64,000 nt of DNA from Canna indica (lineage: Eukaryota > Streptophyta > Magnoliopsida > Zingiberales > Cannaceae), in contig CP136894.1 in NCBI GenBank assembly GCA_034359265.1, forward strand, positions 31,712,501-31,776,500, written 5' to 3'. This document shows, in pieces, positions 9,476 through 20,873 of this stretch. Each line of letters starts with the position of its first letter. Within the stretch, counting starts at the first letter, position 1. The notes under the pieces are model-generated. The model was not told where the DNA came from. It saw nothing but the letters and a program-made list of their open reading frames with translations, and ran no database searches. A program made the position numbers and the translations under genes.

Positions 9476-10850
9476 TCAGAAAAGAAAATAAGGACTCACT
9501 ACAACATCAAACAATGAAGGATAACGCTCCCTCATATCCTGCTCCACCTCCCAGGTGGCCTCCTGGCCGGAATGGTGCACCCATTTGACCTTGACCAAAG
9601 GTATCTCCTTGGACCTCAACTTTCGAATCTGTCGGTCTAGCACCTCAACTGGCTACTCCTCATAAGAGACTGCTGAATCCACCTCCACTGCGGTAGGCTC
9701 GATCACATGGGACCTATCTCGAATGTACTTCTTCAGCATAGACACATGGAACACTGGATATACTCGGTCCATACTAGGAGGTAGGACCAACTTATAGGCC
9801 GCAGCTTCCCTGCGCTCGAGAATAGGAAACGACCCGATGAACCTAGGGCTTAGCTTTCTTTTCTTGCCAAACCTAACCACCCCTTTCATAGGGGACACCT
9901 TGAGGAACACCATGTCCCCCTCAGCAAACTCTACCTCGTTGCCTTTCCATCCGCATACATCTTCTGGAGACTCTGAGCTACTAACAGCCTCTCTCTGATT
10001 TGCTTCACTTTTTCCACAGCCTCTTCCACCAGATCAGGTCCCATCATAAGGGAATCCCTTGCCTCAAACCAACCTATAGGTAACCTGCGTCTCTGCCCAT
10101 ATAATGCCTCAAATGGGGTCATCCCAATGTGTTGTGGTAGTTGTTATTATAGGCAAACTCAATTAGAAGTAAGTGCCTCTCCAAACCGCTCTCCAGGTCT
10201 AAGAAACATGCCCTCAGCATATCCTCCAGCGTCTAAATAGTCTGCTATGACTGACCATCTTACTGAGGGTGAAATGTGGTACTGAACTGAACCTGAGTGC
10301 CCAACGACTCCTGGAAGGACTGCCAAAATCGAGCAGTGAACTGGGTGCCCCAATCTGAGATGATCATAACAGGAACTCCATGATAAGCAACGATCCGATC
10401 CAAGAACAACCTCGCATACTGCCTAGCTGAAAAGGTCGTCCTGACTGGTATGAAATGCGATGTTTTGGTTAGGCGATCCACCACTACCCAGATACAATCA
10501 TTGCATTTCCCGTACTTTGGCAACCCAATCACGAAATCCATGGTTATCTTCTCCCATTTCCACTCTGGTAGCCCTAATTTCTGGAGCAACCCTGCTGGCT
10601 TCAAATGCTCAGCCTTCACTTGCTGACACACCAAGCACTTAGATACGAACTCGACCACCTCTCTTTTTCTATGCATTTCCACCAATAATTTTGTCTCAGA
10701 TCTCGGTACATCTTTGTGGCTCCCGGATTCATGGTATAGATAGACCATTTCCACCAATGAGCCATCTCAGAACCTGCCTGCAAACCTCGACCATATCTAG
10801 TACCACAATCCGGTTCTTAAACCTTAGGACTCCCTCTGAGTCCACACTGA
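9476..10850 (-). pseudogene. Gypsy-1 integrase with chromodomain, broken
   Basis: Integrase inserts the DNA copy into the host. The zinc-finger region is badly decayed near 10730-10800 but CLVCQQVKAEH survives. The core begins at MDFVIGLP (first catalytic Asp) and carries IISDWGTQF (second Asp; the usual Arg after it is Trp). Exactly where the catalytic Glu belongs, the codon is TAG, followed by further stops. The frame resumes with FEALYG, the GPDLVEEAVEKV block, RFGKKRKLSPRFIG and FHVSMLKKYI. A chromodomain (LDRQIRKLRSKEIPLVKVKW ... HHSGQEATWE ... YPSLF) follows an in-frame TAG near 9650 and ends at a stop at 9476-9478. A C-terminal chromodomain places the element among chromoviruses, most like the Tekay/Del group. 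Confidence 0.85.
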
Positions 10851-11042
10851 ACCCATTATCAGCATTTCCTCTCCTGGCCAGATCCTTAGTGAGTGCGCAA
10901 AAAGCATCCTCCTCTTGCGCTGCTCGCAGCATGTCAACCAATGTGGACTGCACTCTCAAGTGGGCCACCAGCGCACCAGAATCTGATACTGACAAGACTG
11001 CCCCGCCATCCAAACATAGGGCCAAATCCAGAGCCAACGACC

Positions 11043-12350
11043 TCCTACTAACTGGCAAATGCGCCAGACTGCCCATGGACTTCCTGCTCAGAGCATCAGC
11101 TACCACATTAGCCCTCCCTTAATGGTACAAGATCGTGTAGTCATAGTCCTTCAACAGCTCCAGCCATCTTCTCTGCCTCAGGTTCAACTCCTTCTAGGTG
11201 AGCAAATACTGGAGACTCTTATGATCAGTGTATATCTCACAAGCCTCGCCATAAAGGTAGTGACGCCACAGATTCAATGCGTACACCACCGCTGCCAGCT
11301 CAAGATCATGAGTTGGGTAATTCTTCTTGTGAACAATCAACTGCTTGGAGGCATAGGCTATCACTCTGCCATTCTGCATCAGTACAAAACCCAAGCCGAC
11401 TCGGGAGGCATCACAATAAACAACAAATCCTCCTGAACCCGATGGTACTGCTAGAACTAGCGCCAACGTCAAGCGGTCCTTGAGCTTCAAAAAACCCTCC
11501 TTGCACCTACTGTCCCATTCGAACTTGACCTTCTTTTGGGTCAGGCGGGTCAATGGCGCTGCAATCCTGGAGAAATTCTCCACAAACTTTCTGTAGTAAC
11601 CTGCCAACCCCAAAAAATTGCGAATCTCTGAGACATTAATCGGCCTCTTCCAATTCTGAACTGCTTCAATCTTTGCAGGGTCCACTTTTATTCCTTCCTT
11701 GGACACCACATGGCTAAGAAACCCCACGCACTTGAAGAATTTGGCATACAATCTGTGCTCTTTGAGAGTTTCCAGAACTATCCTCAAGTGCTCAGCATGC
11801 TCCTCCCTGCTCCTGGAATAAATCAAAATATCATCAATGAACACAATGACAAACTTATCCAGGTATTCCTTGAACACTCGGTTCGTCAGGTCCACAAATG
11901 CTACGGGTGCATTAGTCAGCCCGAAGGACATCACCGGAAACTCAAAGTACCCATACCTCAACCTGAAAGCAGTCCTAGGGATGTCACTGCCCCGAATCCT
12001 CAACCGATGATACCATGACTGTATGTCAATCTTAGAAAACCATTGCGCCCCCTGAAGCTGATCAAACAAGTCATCAATCGTAGGCAATGGGTACCGATTC
12101 TTATTGTTACCTTGTTAAGCTGTCAGTAATTAATGCACATCCGCATGGACCCATCCTTCTTCTTTACAAAGAGCATTGGAGCACCCCAAGGAGAAACACT
12201 AGGGCGAATAAAATCCAAATCAAGCAGTTCCTGCAACTGGGACTTCAACTCCCTCAACTCAGCTGGTGTCATCTGATACAGAATTTGATCTCTCTCTCTA
12301 GAGGTAACCCTGGCAACTCCTCCGAAAACACATAAGAGAACCCGTATACT
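11043..12350 (-). pseudogene. Gypsy-1 reverse transcriptase and RNase H, broken
   Basis: The RT starts with [13 protein letters not shown] and [12 protein letters not shown], then a stop and frameshift follow CINY near 12120. A second frame (12087-11194) holds catalytic [14 protein letters not shown] and the FIDD box (near 11830), then [14 protein letters not shown]. RNase H motifs [16 protein letters not shown] and YTDHKSL are all present, so its acidic residues survive. About six residues around KFWLES are missing in frame compared with gypsy-2. Beyond YLLT a CAG-to-TAG type stop interrupts the link toward DALSRKSMGS. The enzyme could not be made in one piece. Confidence 0.88.
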
Positions 12351-12418
12351 ACGAGCGTCCCCTCGATGTCTCTGGCCGCACCTCCGCCTTCCTCTACCGC
12401 TTACACAAAGGCCAAAAA

Positions 12419-12979
12419 TTACTGACACCCGCTAAAGAGTAACTTTCGAGCCTTAAGAGCTGATATCGCCATCAACGGTTCACCCCTTCCCTCACTCTGG
12501 AAGGTAAACAGGGGCAACCCGGGCTTACTGAAGGTCACAGTCTTAGCCATGCAATCCACTGAGATGAAATGGTCCGCCAACCAGTCCATGCCCAATATCA
12601 CATCAAGCTCTAACATCGGCAGGAGTGTCAAATCGGCCATCAGCACAAGCCCACAAATGATAACCTCGCAGCCTCGAAAGACTGTCTTTGCCGTCACAGA
12701 AACACCCGTAGGTGTAGATACCACAAGGGGCAAATCAAGCACAAAAGATACTCTTGACAACATAGCAGCAAACAAAGCAGACACAAAAGAGTGCGTAGCA
12801 CCCGGATCAAGCAAGACATATGCAATGACAGACCCAACAATAATATTACCTGACACCACTGCCCTAGACGCCTCAGCGCCCTCTTGGTTTATAGTAAACA
12901 CCCGTGCATCGGGTCTCTCTAAACCACCAACTCGCTGGCCTCCTCCCTGAGTCGGACCCCTCTGAGCTACAGAACCCAC
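12419..12979 (-). pseudogene. Gypsy-1 aspartic protease
   Basis: This retroviral-type protease, which would cut the Gag-Pol polyprotein, is the least damaged piece, with 186 open codons. The active-site block reads LLDPGATHSFVS (D-x-G-A-T), and the later LDVILGMDWLADH block typical of Ty3/gypsy proteases is intact. The frame ends at a TGA just before the RT region, and it is separated from gag upstream by in-frame stops. It is presented as part of the dead polyprotein, not as a separate gene. Confidence 0.85.
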
Positions 12980-14099
12980 TTACATCGGTGTCTTTCCTCT
13001 GGTCTGATCAAGTTGCTAACTGCCCTTATTAGGGCAATCCTTTTTGTAATGACTAGTCTGCCCACAGTTGAAACATCCCTCATACCATCCCCAGTAAGCC
13101 CCCAGGTGCTTTCGGTGACATTGGTTATACTACTGTGGCCCAGATCTCCGTTGCGGACCTCCAGATGACGCTCCTAGTCCTGAACCTCTAGAACTATTAT
13201 GACCTCCGCCCTACGAAGGATCCGCTGCCCTGGGAGTACCCTCAAAATGAGCTAGCCGACCCTCTGAATGTTGGGGCCAAAACTTCTTTTTCTGAGGTCC
13301 ATCAAGCTTGTCTGTCGGTACCAATGCCTCCTTCCGCAGCGCCTCATCAACGACCCGGTCAAATGAAGTCTCCTCAGTGTAATGGATCAATCTGGCAATC
13401 TACGGCCTCAGTCCCTCAACAAACCTCTTGACCCTGGCGGTCGCTGTGGCTATCAAAGTAGGATGGTATTTCGAGAGGCATGTGAACTCCATCTCGTAGT
13501 CTGTCATCGATATGCTACCCGTCTGACGCAGTAGCTCGATCTCCTTTGCCCGCCTATCCCGGATGCTCATCGGTAGGTATATCTCCACCATAGCAGCTCT
13601 AAACTCCTCCCAAGTAGGGGGCGGTGCATCTACTGTTCGGCGGTCCCTCCAAGTATGGAGCCAATCCTTAGCTGGTCCTCTCAACTGTAACCCGATCAGC
13701 CGAGCAGTCGTCAAAGAAGAACAATCATAGCAATCTCCTAGGAAACTGGTGACCTCCACCCGCTGATCTATCCCTGTATACTCTGGTGGCCTGAATGCAA
13801 CAAAATCTTCATAAGATGGTGCTCTAGGGGCTTTAACCATTGGTGCCACTGGCTGAACCACCTATGGTACTGCGGGTGTTGCCAGTACTGGCAGTGGCTA
13901 CTACCTCAGCTCTTGCTCTCTACGGAGTGCCTCTATCAGCTCAACCACTCGGGCCTGTAGCTGTACAACAATGGGATCCTGTCCGTTCTCCTCTCGGGCC
14001 TTGGGTAGTCTCCCACGACCTCGGCCCCAGCCTTGGCCTCGGCGCTCAGTGGAGTTGCTATCACTACCACTCCTTGCGGCATTAGAAGGCCTCCATCAA
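12980..14099 (-). pseudogene. Gypsy-1 gag, broken
   Basis: The frame runs from a Gly/Arg-rich N terminus (GWGRGRGRLP) through RVVELIEALRREQELR, two successive TAG stops, then the capsid block (YEDFVAFRPPEYTG, WLHTWRDRR, YLPMSIRDRRAKEIELLRQ, KYHPTLIATATARVKRF). A CAG-to-TAG stop follows GLRP. The CCHC zinc knuckle CFNCGQTSHYKKDC at 13034-13075 is complete. Stops at former Gln codons dominate the damage. Gag would form the particle core and bind element RNA. Confidence 0.85.
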
Positions 14100-14288
14100 T
14101 CTGAAATCACCAAAAAGAAAATATCAAGAATTAGGCAATTGAATTCACCCTAAATCGTTAAATAACTTAACTACAAGTTGCTCTGAGGTGCAGACTTAGC
14201 CCATTGATCAAATAGCATACCCCTATCGTATACTGACACGCTAGCAATGCCCTATACGGTGATAACTCTAGGTCGTAGTCAAAACCAT

Positions 14289-14300
14289 GCTCTGATACCA
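14289..14300 (-). promoter_or_regulatory. Primer binding site of gypsy-1 (initiator-Met tRNA)
   Basis: The minus strand reads TGGTATCAGAGC three bases inside the 5' LTR. This is the standard plant complement to the 3' end of initiator methionine tRNA. Confidence 0.9.
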
Positions 14301-14303
14301 CAT

Positions 14304-17037
14304 TATCACGCCCCAACTCAGGGTCACGTGACTGGCCAAGGTATACGTGCCTATACTCCGCAGCCTAAACCATGCAGATGCCAACTCAACAAATAATACT
14401 GCGTGAAGAAATAACAAGTTTTATTTTAATGAAAAATGAACCAAAACAAAGTTTAATTCAAGTAGCTCAAATGAAACAAAAAGTGCGGTATAACATTTTA
14501 AGTTTAGCAGTTCAAAAGTTCAGATACAATAAAACTTGAAATATATGACATAAATGCCCTTAGGGCTACAACTTCAAATGAAGCTACAAGTGCATGACTA
14601 CTACCAAAGGACTCGACTATGACCATAACTAGGATTGCTATGAGATCATGCAACTCATCTGCCCTCCAATGGCGCCAAGTTCATTCAACCCATCTTACCG
14701 GTCAGGCTCTGTAAAATAGAAATCAATCAATAACGGGTGTGTTCAAAGAACTCAGCGAGCAATTTTACCAACCCTTACAAATAAAAATCACAGAGATAAC
14801 AAGAATGAAATCTATCTCTAGAGAAGGCAAGGTCACGAAGGTATAACTAGCTAACAATCCAACAGGCCACACATGCCCCAAGGCATCTAACCCTCCAAAG
14901 AAGTGCATTAGGCCGAAGCCCACCATGCCCGAAGGCAACAACACATAATAAAGAAGTGCATCGGGCCGAAGCCCACCAAACCCGAAGGCAACAGCACATA
15001 CTAGGATAATTGGGAAAGGCCCTCCAAACTTATCCTAGTATAAGGAACCTCGGGAGCAATCAGGAAAGGCCCTCCGAACTTTATCCACGAGGCGTGATAT
15101 CACAAGAGTAATCGGGAAGGCCCTCCGAACTTACTCTTTTAAGACATCACATGAATAATCGGGAAATGCCCTCTGAACTTATTCCTCTAAAAATCACCTC
15201 GGTGATAATCGAGAAAGGCCCCCCGAACTTATCCCACGAGGCGAAGATCAGAACAATCGGGAAAGGCCCTCCAAACTGGTTTTGCGGGTTGGGAATTGGA
15301 CGTCCAAACACCCGGGCGTAGCCCGAAATCCGGTTCGTAACTGAGCCGCTCCGCCATTCTCAAGGATATGGCGTATCAAGACCTAAGTCAAGATTCACCT
15401 ACGGTGTCCTAGGGGTGTCCTCATTATGAAGCATCTCAACACTCCAAACCCGACCCCTATCCTTTAGACCCATAATGTCATGAACCCGTGTGGTTTTATT
15501 TGATGCATACTATATAAGTTGGTTCATAACAGATTATGCTCACCCTTGATCCAATTTTAATTATATAATTAAAATTTATATAATCTCAATTATGATTTTG
15601 TTTTACGGTACTGTTCTACCCAGAATTGCTGTGTCTAACCAGAATATAGTCTCCAAAGTGTGTCCTATGCTTCCAAACTATGTTTTTCGGTCAAAACAAT
15701 AGGTTACATGACTATATTCACACATATACACACATCACAGCAACAAATTAAAATCAGCACAGATTCATCATCTCAGCATATAATTCCAGCAACATGCAAT
15801 TTTAGCATACTTATAGAATTAAATCCAAAAATTAACAGATATTAACCCCTAAATTACCATCAGGACAGAATACTAATCTCATGAATTAATTCACAGAAAT
15901 CATGCTTTTCATCAACATTAATAAGAACCCACACACTTAAACAAAGAATCAAGCATTAAGATCAAGAACCCCCTTCTGAAGAACCTGTAATTAGTCATTA
16001 TCAAGATTTAAATCCTACCACATGATTTCTACCCAAAAATCACAGATTTAATTCTAAAAAAGAAACTCATAATTAAGAATCTCAAATTAGGAGAATAGGC
16101 CAAGCACCCCTAGGGCTACCCTAGGGCTGCCGAGCACCATAGAGGGGAGATTAGGGTCTCGTCAAGCACAATCTCAAGGAAACATGGCAAGAATGCGAAG
16201 AACAATCTAGAAACAAAACACAAATACTAAGCCATCAAGAACGGCTTCAAGAATCCGATTGAAATCCCGAAGAGAGAGGGTAAACCACTCACCTTAATTG
16301 GAAGAAGAACTAAGGAAGAAATCCCGGATGACGGCCCTCAAATCCGTCTTCAAAAGGCCGGCAGCTCAACCCAAGAAAAGGCTCCAAGGGGCGGTGGCTC
16401 ACTCCAAGCCGCCGGCTTGGAGAGAGGGAGAGAGAGGAGAACGAGAGGGGCTAGCTCAGCTGGCTCCTCTCGGCTCGGCTCCAAAGGGAAGGAAGAGAGA
16501 GAGGGGAGAAAGGGAAGTAGGCGGCTTGGCAGCTTGGCTCACAGGCGGTGGCTCCAAGGGGAAGAGGAAAAGGTGGCTGGCGGCTTGGCTCACAGGCGGT
16601 GGTGGCTCCCTTTCTCAACCTTTGGGTGGCTCCAAAATAGGAGCCACAAGCCATGAGGAGGGGTTTTATACTCTCTCCTCAACTCTACCCCCTTAAACCC
16701 TTAATCTACAACCCACATCCACCTTAAGCCAACCAAAACCCGCTAACCCGATAGACTTAAATAATTTAATTAAAATCACTCTAATAAATCACAAGTACTT
16801 AACTAAATACACCCATATGAACATAATTAACAATTATGCACTCACAACATCAAATCTAAATAATTTCAACTACACAAGCCTAAAATTTATAAATTCATAA
16901 ATTCATATCCTACTTACCCGAGCTCGCAAGCTCGCTCCGGACCATGAGTCGATTCGGCTCGACCACGAACTAGTCCGCTAGGCTGGCAAACACACATAAG
17001 AGGAAAAATAATAAATTTAAATATCTAGGATATTACA
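14304..17037 (-). mobile_element. 5' LTR of gypsy-1 (2734 bp)
   Basis: On the minus strand it starts TGTAATATCC (17037) and ends GGGGCGTGATA (14304), where the final CA has become TA. It holds the minisatellite at 15001-15285 and a purine-rich block with repeated ggcggcttggctcac (16510-16620). Short open frames in that block (for example 16298-16696) are low-complexity and not credible genes. The interior flank is the primer site; the outer flank is a Sirevirus LTR scrap. Confidence 0.9.
15001..15285. repeat. LTR minisatellite, six copies of about 50 bp
   Basis: Each copy contains aat-cgggaaaggccctcc and gaactt. Anchors lie near 15012, 15062, 15114, 15161, 15211 and 15259. The same unit recurs at 18833-19060, and a related unit (aatcgggattcgcccatccg) fills the same place in the gypsy-2 LTRs and the solo LTR. 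Confidence 0.9.
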
Positions 17038-17277
17038 ATTATGAGGATTTACAACACAAGCTAGACACACTAGACCTAAACTTTAACTTCCTGAAGAATC
17101 CTGAGCGTCGACGAGCGTCCTTGCCGATTTCTCTAATTTCTCTGATTTTTTTGATCACGGACGTCGTGCGCTAACCGACTTAGAACCTGAAAGTCTTTCT
17201 CAATGAAACATTAGTTCCATATTTGTTAACATCAAAATCGAGATTAAGACCAAGGTAGAAAACCATAGGCCAACATA
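17038..17277 (-). mobile_element. Sirevirus-type copia LTR, first 240 bp only
   Basis: The minus strand begins TGTTGGCCTATGGTTTTC at 17277 and continues with 'cttggtcttaatctcg' and 'ctaatgtttcattgag'. It matches the LTR starts at 54591, 58684 and 60382. The LTR is cut by the gypsy-1 LTR at 17037, and no other part was found nearby. Confidence 0.75.
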
Positions 17278-18179
17278 CATATTCTTCGAGCATCGATACA
17301 TATTTTTAGTGTTTCTTCAAAGTTTTTAATTGCAATAATAAATTATATATTGAAATTTTAAAATTTGCAACAGGCCCCATGAAAATTCTACTCTTCAAGT
17401 TGGTTCCAATGATATGCAGTTTGCTTAAAACGGACTTTGTATATGATTTTTCATGCTCATTTTAACTTCATTTTCAGTTATGTGAGGTTCGTTGGAACCA
17501 TGATTTTCTTAACCATTTTCTAAAATTAACAGCATATTTTTCGGACGTCGTTGCATTTTTCTAGTGCATATTCAAAGTGTTTAATTGCAAAAGTAAATAA
17601 ATAATGAAATTTTTTAAAAATTGCAAAATGCCCCACCAAAATTCTTCTCTTCAAGTCGGTTCCAATGATATGCAGTTTGTTGAAAACAGACATCGTATGA
17701 ATTAGTTATAATTTTCTGAGCCTAATATTCCTTCTAGAATTTTTTTTGAGATCATTTGAACTCCGTTTTCAGTTTTGTTAGGTCCATTGGAACCATGATT
17801 TCTTAGATATTTTCTAAAATTAATTGCATATTTTCGGACATCATTGCATACTTTTAGTGTCTCTTCAAAGTTTTTCAATTGCAAAAATAAATTATATGAT
17901 GAATTTTAAAAATTTACAATATCTCACATGAAAGTTCTACTCTTCAAGCCAGTTCAATGATATGCAAATTGCTAAAAACGGACTTCGTATGAATTAGATA
18001 TGATTTTTCAAACGCGATATTGTTTCTAGAATTTTTTCAGACTCATTTTAACTCCTTTTTTAGTTCTGTCAGGTTCGTTGGAACTATGATTTTCTTAGTC
18101 AATTTCTAAAATTAACTACATATTTTTCTGGCATCATTGCATATTTTTAGTGCTTCCACAAAGTGTTTAATTGCAAAAA
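17278..18179. repeat. Satellite-like tandem array, period about 293 bp
   Basis: The landmark agtg-----tcaaag followed by aattgcaa occurs near 17308, 17563, 17856 and 18149, giving spacings of 255, 293 and 293 bp. Other landmarks repeat in step: ttccaatgatatgcag, aaacggacttcgtat, ttggaaccatgatttt and attttctaaaattaa. The first unit lacks about 38 bp. The array is cut on the right by an LTR starting at 18180. No coding potential was seen. Confidence 0.85.
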
Positions 18180-19073
18180 TGCCACGCCCCAAATACAAGA
18201 CTACGTGACCGACCAGGGTATATGTGCCTATACCCCGCAGCGTAGCTCATGCACATGCCAACATCATAAGATAGCGAAATAAACAACAACTTTTAATAAT
18301 AAAAAGAACCAAAATAGATTTTCATTTCAAAACAGCAAGATTTTAAATAAATATATCAAGTGCGGAAATAAATAAATCGAAGAGCAATAGTTCTTTTAAT
18401 AAATAAAAACTGAATAAAAGATGAATATCCCCACGGGACTACAACTCCAAATACCAAAATAATTGTGCATGACAACCTACTACAGACTCGACTATGACCC
18501 CTAACTAGGATTGCTATGAGATCATGCGGCTCCACTACCCTCCAGCTGCGCCAAGTGCTCCAGCCCACCTCAACGGCCAGGCTCTACAAAACAAAACAAC
18601 GACAATTTGTGAGTTCAAAGAACTCAGTGAGCGGTCCTACCGACCCCCACAAAAAAAAAACATCACAGAGACATACAATATCATTTTATCCAACTCTACA
18701 GGAACAAGATCACAAAAATGTGACTAGCTAACAAGCCAATTGACCACTCATGCCTCAAGACATCCAACCCTCCAACAGTGGTGTACATCAGGCCGAAGCC
18801 TACCATGCCCGAAGGCAAGAACACATACTAGGATAATCGGGAAAGGCCCTCCGAATTTGCTCGACGAGATGCGTAGGGACAATCGAGATTCGCCTATCCG
18901 AACTTGCCCCTTTAAGATATCATAGGAGTAATCGGGAAAGGCCCTCCGAACTTATTCCTTAACACCACCTCGAGGATAATCGGGTAGGCCCTCCGAACTT
19001 ATCCCACGAGGCTAAACCAGAACATTCGGGAAAGGCCCTCCGAACTTGTTCTGCAAGATGGCACTTGTATTAG
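18180..19073 (-). mobile_element. LTR fragment of gypsy-1 type
   Basis: It begins TGCCACGCCCCAAATAC, a mutated LTR terminus, and follows the gypsy-1 LTR through 'gccgaagcctaccatgccc' and the gggaaaggccctcc minisatellite (about 18833-19060). It stops abruptly at about 19073, where an inverted LTR piece begins. Confidence 0.8.
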
Positions 19074-19345
19074 CTTGATTTGGAGTTGTAGCCCTGAGAG
19101 CATTTATGTCATTTAATTCAGGTTTTATTCTATCTGAACTTTTGAACTGCTGAACTTAAAATGTTATTCCGCACTTTTTGTTTCCTTCGAGCTACTTGAA
19201 TTAAACTTTGTTTTGGTTCGCTTTTCATTAAAATAAAACTTGTTATTTCTTTCCGCTATATTATTTGTTGAGTTGGCATGTGCACGGTTTAGGCTGCGGG
19301 GTATAGTCACATATACCCTGGCTGGTCACGTGACCCTGAGTTGGG
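19074..19345 (+). mobile_element. Inverted LTR end fragment
   Basis: This reads in the plus sense toward an LTR 3' end: 'tttccgctatatt', 'ggctgcggggtatag', 'ggtcacgtgaccctgagttgg', then ggggtacaaca where ggggcgtgaca is expected. It is the reverse complement of the block at 14304-14590, opposite to its neighbours on both sides. Confidence 0.8.
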
Positions 19346-20851
19346 GTACAACACCATTACATGCCCGAAGGCAACGCAATTCACTTAGCAGTGAAGTACA
19401 ATGGGCCTCAGCCTATACTCCCTAAGGCAACACATAACACTCAAGGGTTATGAGGATAATCGAGATTGACCCATCCGAGCTTATCCTATAATAGAACCCT
19501 TAGAAATAGCACATGAATAATTGGGATTCGCCCATCCGAATAAATTACTTAAATAAATAAACTCGGGAACAACCGAAATTTGCCCGCCCGAACTTGTTCC
19601 ACAAGAAACGCAAGAACAATTGGGATTTGCCCATCCGAACTTGTTCCAAAAAAAAATGCAGGAATAATCGGGATTCGCCCATTCGAACTTGTTCCTTAAC
19701 ACAGGTTAGGAATTAGCCATCCAACCTCCTAGGCCAAGCCCGAAATCCGGCTCCTATCCGAGCCTCTCCGCCATTCATAAAGATATGGCGCTAACAATAC
19801 CTAAGTCAAATGTTTCCTCTGGTGTCTTATGGGTGTCTTTACTAGGAAATGTTGCAACACTCTATGCCGGATCCCGACACCTAGACCCGTAATATCATCA
19901 TCTCATGAGGTTTTATTTCATACAAATAAATTAATTTGTTGGCTCTTAACATATTATGCTGCCCCTTGAATTTTAATTTTTCAATTTAAGTTTTCATTGC
20001 CGAAATTAGGGTTTTGTCTTAGGAGTTTTATTCTCAGTTTACTATTGAGACCAAAACCGATGTACCCAAGCCGAATTTGGTTTCCAGATTGAGTCCTATA
20101 TTCGATAGGTTAGACTGTGTTTTCCAATCAAAACGATAGGTTAGACGACTATATTCGATAAACTATACACATCACAACAGAGATTTCAAAATCAGCCCTG
20201 AATCAACAGTTCAGCATGAAGTTTTCAGCAAGATTGAGTTTTCAGCATATCAAGGTAATTAATCCGAAAATCATAGTAATTACATCCTTAATTACTATCA
20301 AACCAGATTAGGACAGCAAGATCAATCATACCAAAAATTAACATCTATTTGCTAGTCAAGAATTTGCTTGCATGAACATTACTTTCTAAATCAAGAACAA
20401 AGCCTCGTGATCAAGAACCAAACCAAGAATATAGCATGTCATCAAGATTGATCTTTCCACATGGAAAACATGATTTCATACCTGGAAATTAGAGATCTAG
20501 ATGAGAATTTTGCGTAGCATCATAGGAAACATAATCAAGATTTTATAATCCCCTCCTATTCCCTCCTATCCACAACCTATAACCCGCACTCACATCAACC
20601 CGGATCTGCAACCCGCTAACCCGCCTTAGCTCAACTAATCACATGCTCCACACAAGTATCAAACACATGCACACCCATATGCAACATAATTTAATAAATC
20701 AAAATATATTATTATAAACCATAATTCGAACAACCCGAGCTCTCAAGCTCGCACCGGACCATGAGTGGACTCGGCTCCACCTCGAACTAGCCCGCTAGGC
20801 TGACAATCACAAACAATAACAGAAATCAATAATAATATCTAGGATATTACA
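19346..20851 (-). mobile_element. 3' LTR of gypsy-2, truncated mosaic
   Basis: From 'ccattacatgcccgaaggc' it follows the gypsy-2 5' LTR (26284-28363) to the terminal TGTAATATCC on the minus strand at 20851. About 590 bp present in the 5' LTR (27465-28050) is missing near 20545, at a junction sharing a few bases of gatttt. Five copies of the aatcgggattcgcccatc repeat lie at about 19453-19690. Confidence 0.85.
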
Positions 20852-20869
20852 ATCCTCACTCCTTAAGGA
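20852..20869 (-). promoter_or_regulatory. Polypurine tract of gypsy-2
   Basis: The minus strand reads CCTTAAGGAGTGAGGAT next to the LTR start. It matches the gypsy-1 tract with two changes. Confidence 0.7.
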
Positions 20870-20873
20870 AAAT

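Noticed and set aside
12549..12950. Plus-strand frame antisense to gypsy-1 protease
   Set aside because: A shadow of the well-supported minus-strand protease frame; no domain of its own. The same applies to 10691-11122 and 11059-11436.
16298..16696. Open frame of 132 codons with Gly/Arg/Leu repeats
   Set aside because: It lies fully within the gypsy-1 LTR in a low-complexity purine-rich block, with open frames on both strands; the equivalent block in other LTRs is not conserved as protein.
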